Source of the DNA: Lutraria lutraria
Taxonomy: Eukaryota > Mollusca > Bivalvia > Venerida > Mactridae
Direction of reading: 5' to 3'
Assembly: GCA_964023205.1 (NCBI GenBank)
Contig: OZ026848.1
Location: 34,707,912 to 34,771,911, forward strand
Length of the DNA: 64,000 nt
Below are positions 61,395 through 64,000 of this stretch, one piece after another; within the stretch, counting starts at the first letter, position 1, and the number at the start of each line of letters is the position of its first letter. The position numbers and the translations under genes are program-made. Below the pieces are notes generated by a model. That model did not search any database. It was given only the letters and a program-made list of their open reading frames with translations, and was not told the origin of the DNA.

Positions 61395-62169
61395 TAGGTT
61401 TTATATTTGTGACAATACGAGCGTAGATAAGACCACCTAAACCAGTCTTTATTGATACGTTATTTAGATCCTATCCTTCAGTCAAGGTGCAAAATATGAG
61501 TGAACATTGTTGAAGACATCATGGAACTACCAATGTGATGAGTAGAGAATTTTATGATATAAAACAATGTTTAGAGAACTTATTGTGTATGTAAGCATCA
61601 CATATACATGTTTCACCATCCGTGATATTATACAAGTAGGATGAACGGACACGGAACAAATATATTGATTGAAGCACCGCACAGATGACGGCTAAACTTA
61701 CTATCCATCCACAAAGAGATCATAAATTTAGTCTTATTCGATTAGTTCGGTACCACTGAGCGAAAGCAAATGATCTTTCAAATGGTCTCAAGTTTATTTT
61801 CATTCTAAAATCGATTTTAGTCGGCAAGCTTTATAACTATTGAAATATTTTAATTTTGGAATTATTCAGTCGTACGTTTTACTTAAAGACCTGGAATGCG
61901 AGGTATGTGACTTATGGACATGTATAGTGCGGTAAATTTCACATTTACGAGTGTCCAATGTCTTTAACATCTCAAGCTTTGCTTATAGACAAAATATATG
62001 TACGTATATTAACGCGCACACAAATGTTTACGCCTATCAAGCCAAGGTACTTCCAGTATAAAATGATGGAACAAAATCTCACTTTGCATTTATCGAGAAA
62101 TACTCGTACTTACAAATCCGTCAGTCTGTTGACAGCGGATTGATATGTTAGAGCATTGTAACAATGATA
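61395..62169. other. unique A+T-rich DNA
   Basis: At 61885-61922 a fragment with GGAATGCGAGGTATGTGACT repeats the one at 17392-17428. No gene was seen. Confidence 0.45.
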
Positions 62170-62174
62170 GTCAT

Positions 62175-62765
62175 TGTGCATATATTTACATTTGTTGTAC
62201 ACATTTACTGAACATTTCATCTAAAACATATATTTACATTTGTTGTACACATTTACTGAACATTTCATCTAAAACATATATTTACATTTGTTGTACACAT
62301 TTACTGAACATTTCATCTAAAACATATATTTACATTTGTTGTACACATTTAATGAACATTTCATCTAAAACATATATTTACATTTGTTGTACACATTTAC
62401 TGAACATTTCATCTAAAACATATATTTACATTTGTTGTACACATTTACTGAACATTTCATCTAAAACATATATTTACATTTGTTGTACACATTTACTGAA
62501 CATTTCATCTAAAACATATATTTACATTTGTTGTACACATTTAATGAACATTTCATCTAAAACATATATTTACATTTGTTGTACACATTTACTGAACATT
62601 TCATCTAAAACATATATTTACATTTGTTGTACACATTTACTGAACATTTCATCTAAAACATATATTTACATTTGTTGTACACATTTACTGAACATTTCAT
62701 CTAAAACATATATTTACATTTGTTGTACACATTTACTGAATATTTCATCTAAAACATATACTGCG
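62175..62765. repeat. 48-bp array, about 12 copies
   Basis: Twelve almost identical units contain CATATATTTACATTTGTTGT, then ACACATTTACTGAACATTTC and ATCTAAAA. The only common change is ACTGAAC to AATGAAC in two units five apart, which suggests a 5-unit block duplication. A 207-codon frame runs through because 48 is a multiple of three. Its 16-residue repeat (TYIYICCTHLLNISSK) shows no bias to silent changes, so I do not call it coding. Confidence 0.96.
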
Positions 62766-63706
62766 TAAAACATTGTGAATGTCTGACTCTCATCGAATTA
62801 AAAGATTTATTGTGTCTGAAACTTGTCATATCCAAGTCAATGCTGATTTTGTGGGATAATTAGGAAATATTTTCACCAATTGTATATCTTTGTCTTCTAA
62901 AGTTGTGGCACATGTTTCAAGAAAACACTGAAGTTAATGAGAACATAGCACGATAACACGTTGTAGCCGAAGAAATGAAACACGTTACATATTTGAAACA
63001 AATATTTCCGAAAAAATGGAAAAGTGACAAAACATCATTATTTTGTACACACATATAATATTAAGTTTTACTACTAAATCGAAATAAGTGCCATGTAAAA
63101 CATAGGATTCAAAAATATATAAAAATGATAATAATGTTTAACTGACGCTAAAATCAGACGAATAATATTATCATATTAATGTGGTTGTGCAAACGCGATA
63201 GGTAATATAAATACATTCTGGAAAGGTTTGGGTTTTTTTACGTTTATTTTGGTCAGCACAACAGCCAACCTATCATGTTGAGAATAGACGTAATTAATTA
63301 ACTATTATCGACGTGTAATAACACTTGAACAAATCACAGAAACGAGAAGAGCCACCTACACAACTCATTATGAGATAAAACATGTAAGTCAGTATTTGTA
63401 CCATGTTTTAATGACATTCACGATCGATTGTATGTGGAAACTTGTGCTGCTACAAAGCGTATGTATCTCAAATTGTTTTTATATTTGTTCCACTGCAGGA
63501 TACAAAACTGTGAACAACTTTAAATTATTCAAGAATTCCTCAGATTCGCCAGCAAACAGCACCATGTAACACCTACATATTGGCTATATAGATATGCTAT
63601 GCAATTGTATGCCAAATAAAGATTATGTAATGTTACGCACCAAACCTCTTCATTTATATCCTGCTCCAAATACTAGTAAGTAATATTACCCCCCCCCCTT
63701 ATGGTA
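62766..63706. other. unique A+T-rich DNA
   Basis: No supported feature apart from a short C run (63690-63698). Confidence 0.5.
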
Positions 63707-63922
63707 TACAGTAAAACCTCTCCAGAGCGACCCTCTGTAGAGCAACAACCTCTCTATAATAACACCTTAAAATTCCCTTAGCTGATATTTACTATACATT
63801 TAACATCTGTAGATCAACAATCTCTACTCAACGGCCAATAACATATGTAGAGCAACAACCTCTACTCAACGGCCAATATTTGGAGTTCCCACAGGGTGGT
63901 GTTCTACAGAGGTTGTACAGTA
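63707..63922 (+). mobile_element. pogo-like MITE, copy 4, TA-flanked
   Basis: TA at 63707-63708 and 63921-63922 brackets CAGTAAAACCTCTCCAGAG at the left and TCTACAGAGGTTGTACAG at the right. Internal GTAGAGCAACAACCTCT and ACTCAACGGCCAATA words are each repeated. It is the best-preserved of the four copies and the one that shows the TA target of mariner/pogo elements. Confidence 0.72.
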
Positions 63923-64000
63923 ATTTTAAAATCAAATTTAATTGACCCGGGTCCGTCATTTCAAAATGCTGTATAGTTAAAAGTGATATTTTAGCAACTA

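Noticed and set aside
62145..62768. 207-codon frame with a 16-residue Cys-Cys repeat
   Set aside because: The 48-bp array is nearly identical copy to copy, and the few changes alter amino acids as often as expected by chance. No signal peptide or exon signals.

Overview
This window looks like non-coding DNA from a metazoan nuclear genome, most likely a mollusc or other lophotrochozoan. The taxon is an inference from four things: high A+T, short tRNA-derived SINEs with GCGTAAAAC..CGAT..AACAAACAAACA tails, many short MITE-like elements, and a degenerate LINE C-terminus. No intact protein-coding gene is recognisable. Nearly every long open frame lies in a tandem array and is a by-product of repeat period. 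Summing the arrays by eye, about 40-45% of the window is tandem repeat.

Layout: 1-3378 is the end of a 40-bp dimeric satellite. 3.7-4.1 kb is a 22-bp array. 4.1-10.9 kb is mostly unique A+T-rich DNA with two MITE-like elements and a LINE remnant. 10.97-13.45 kb is a 17-bp satellite. 14.71-14.99 kb is a TTAA-flanked MITE and 15.1-16.36 kb a 19-bp array. 16.6-21.4 kb is a patchwork of dispersed elements: a SINE with target-site duplication, a permuted inverted repeat with tRNA-like segments, and pogo-like MITEs, plus one candidate terminal exon. 22-26.1 kb holds 41-43-bp, 23-bp and 12-bp arrays, followed by a second SINE and a perfect 91-bp palindrome. 28.1-28.9 kb is a CpG-rich MITE and a 50-bp-class array. 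31.05-34.54 kb holds a 25-bp array inside inverted ends, then two abutting elements with long shared inverted termini. The first of these carries a broken protein-coding sequence. 35.1-35.3 kb is promoter-like. 37.3-43.15 kb is a run of 29-, 17-, 41- and 22/23-bp arrays. 44.06-56.3 kb is a 12-kb, 45-bp satellite with an internal duplication of about 4.26 kb. The rest is A+T-rich sequence with a SINE-like element next to a 17-bp pyrimidine array, a second Harbinger-like MITE, a 48-bp array and a pogo-like MITE.

Two themes tie the window together. First, several arrays can be traced to a single-copy parent: a 28-bp unit inside the broken coding sequence, a 41-bp unit inside one of three copies of a dispersed repeat, a 25-bp unit inside an inverted-terminus element, and a CTAC expansion inside one of two Harbinger-like MITEs. 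Second, the best candidate for something poorly described is the element at 31807-33674, where long inverted termini enclose a decayed protein of a dispersed invertebrate family that I recognise only loosely. All family calls rest on reading motifs by eye; no database search was possible.
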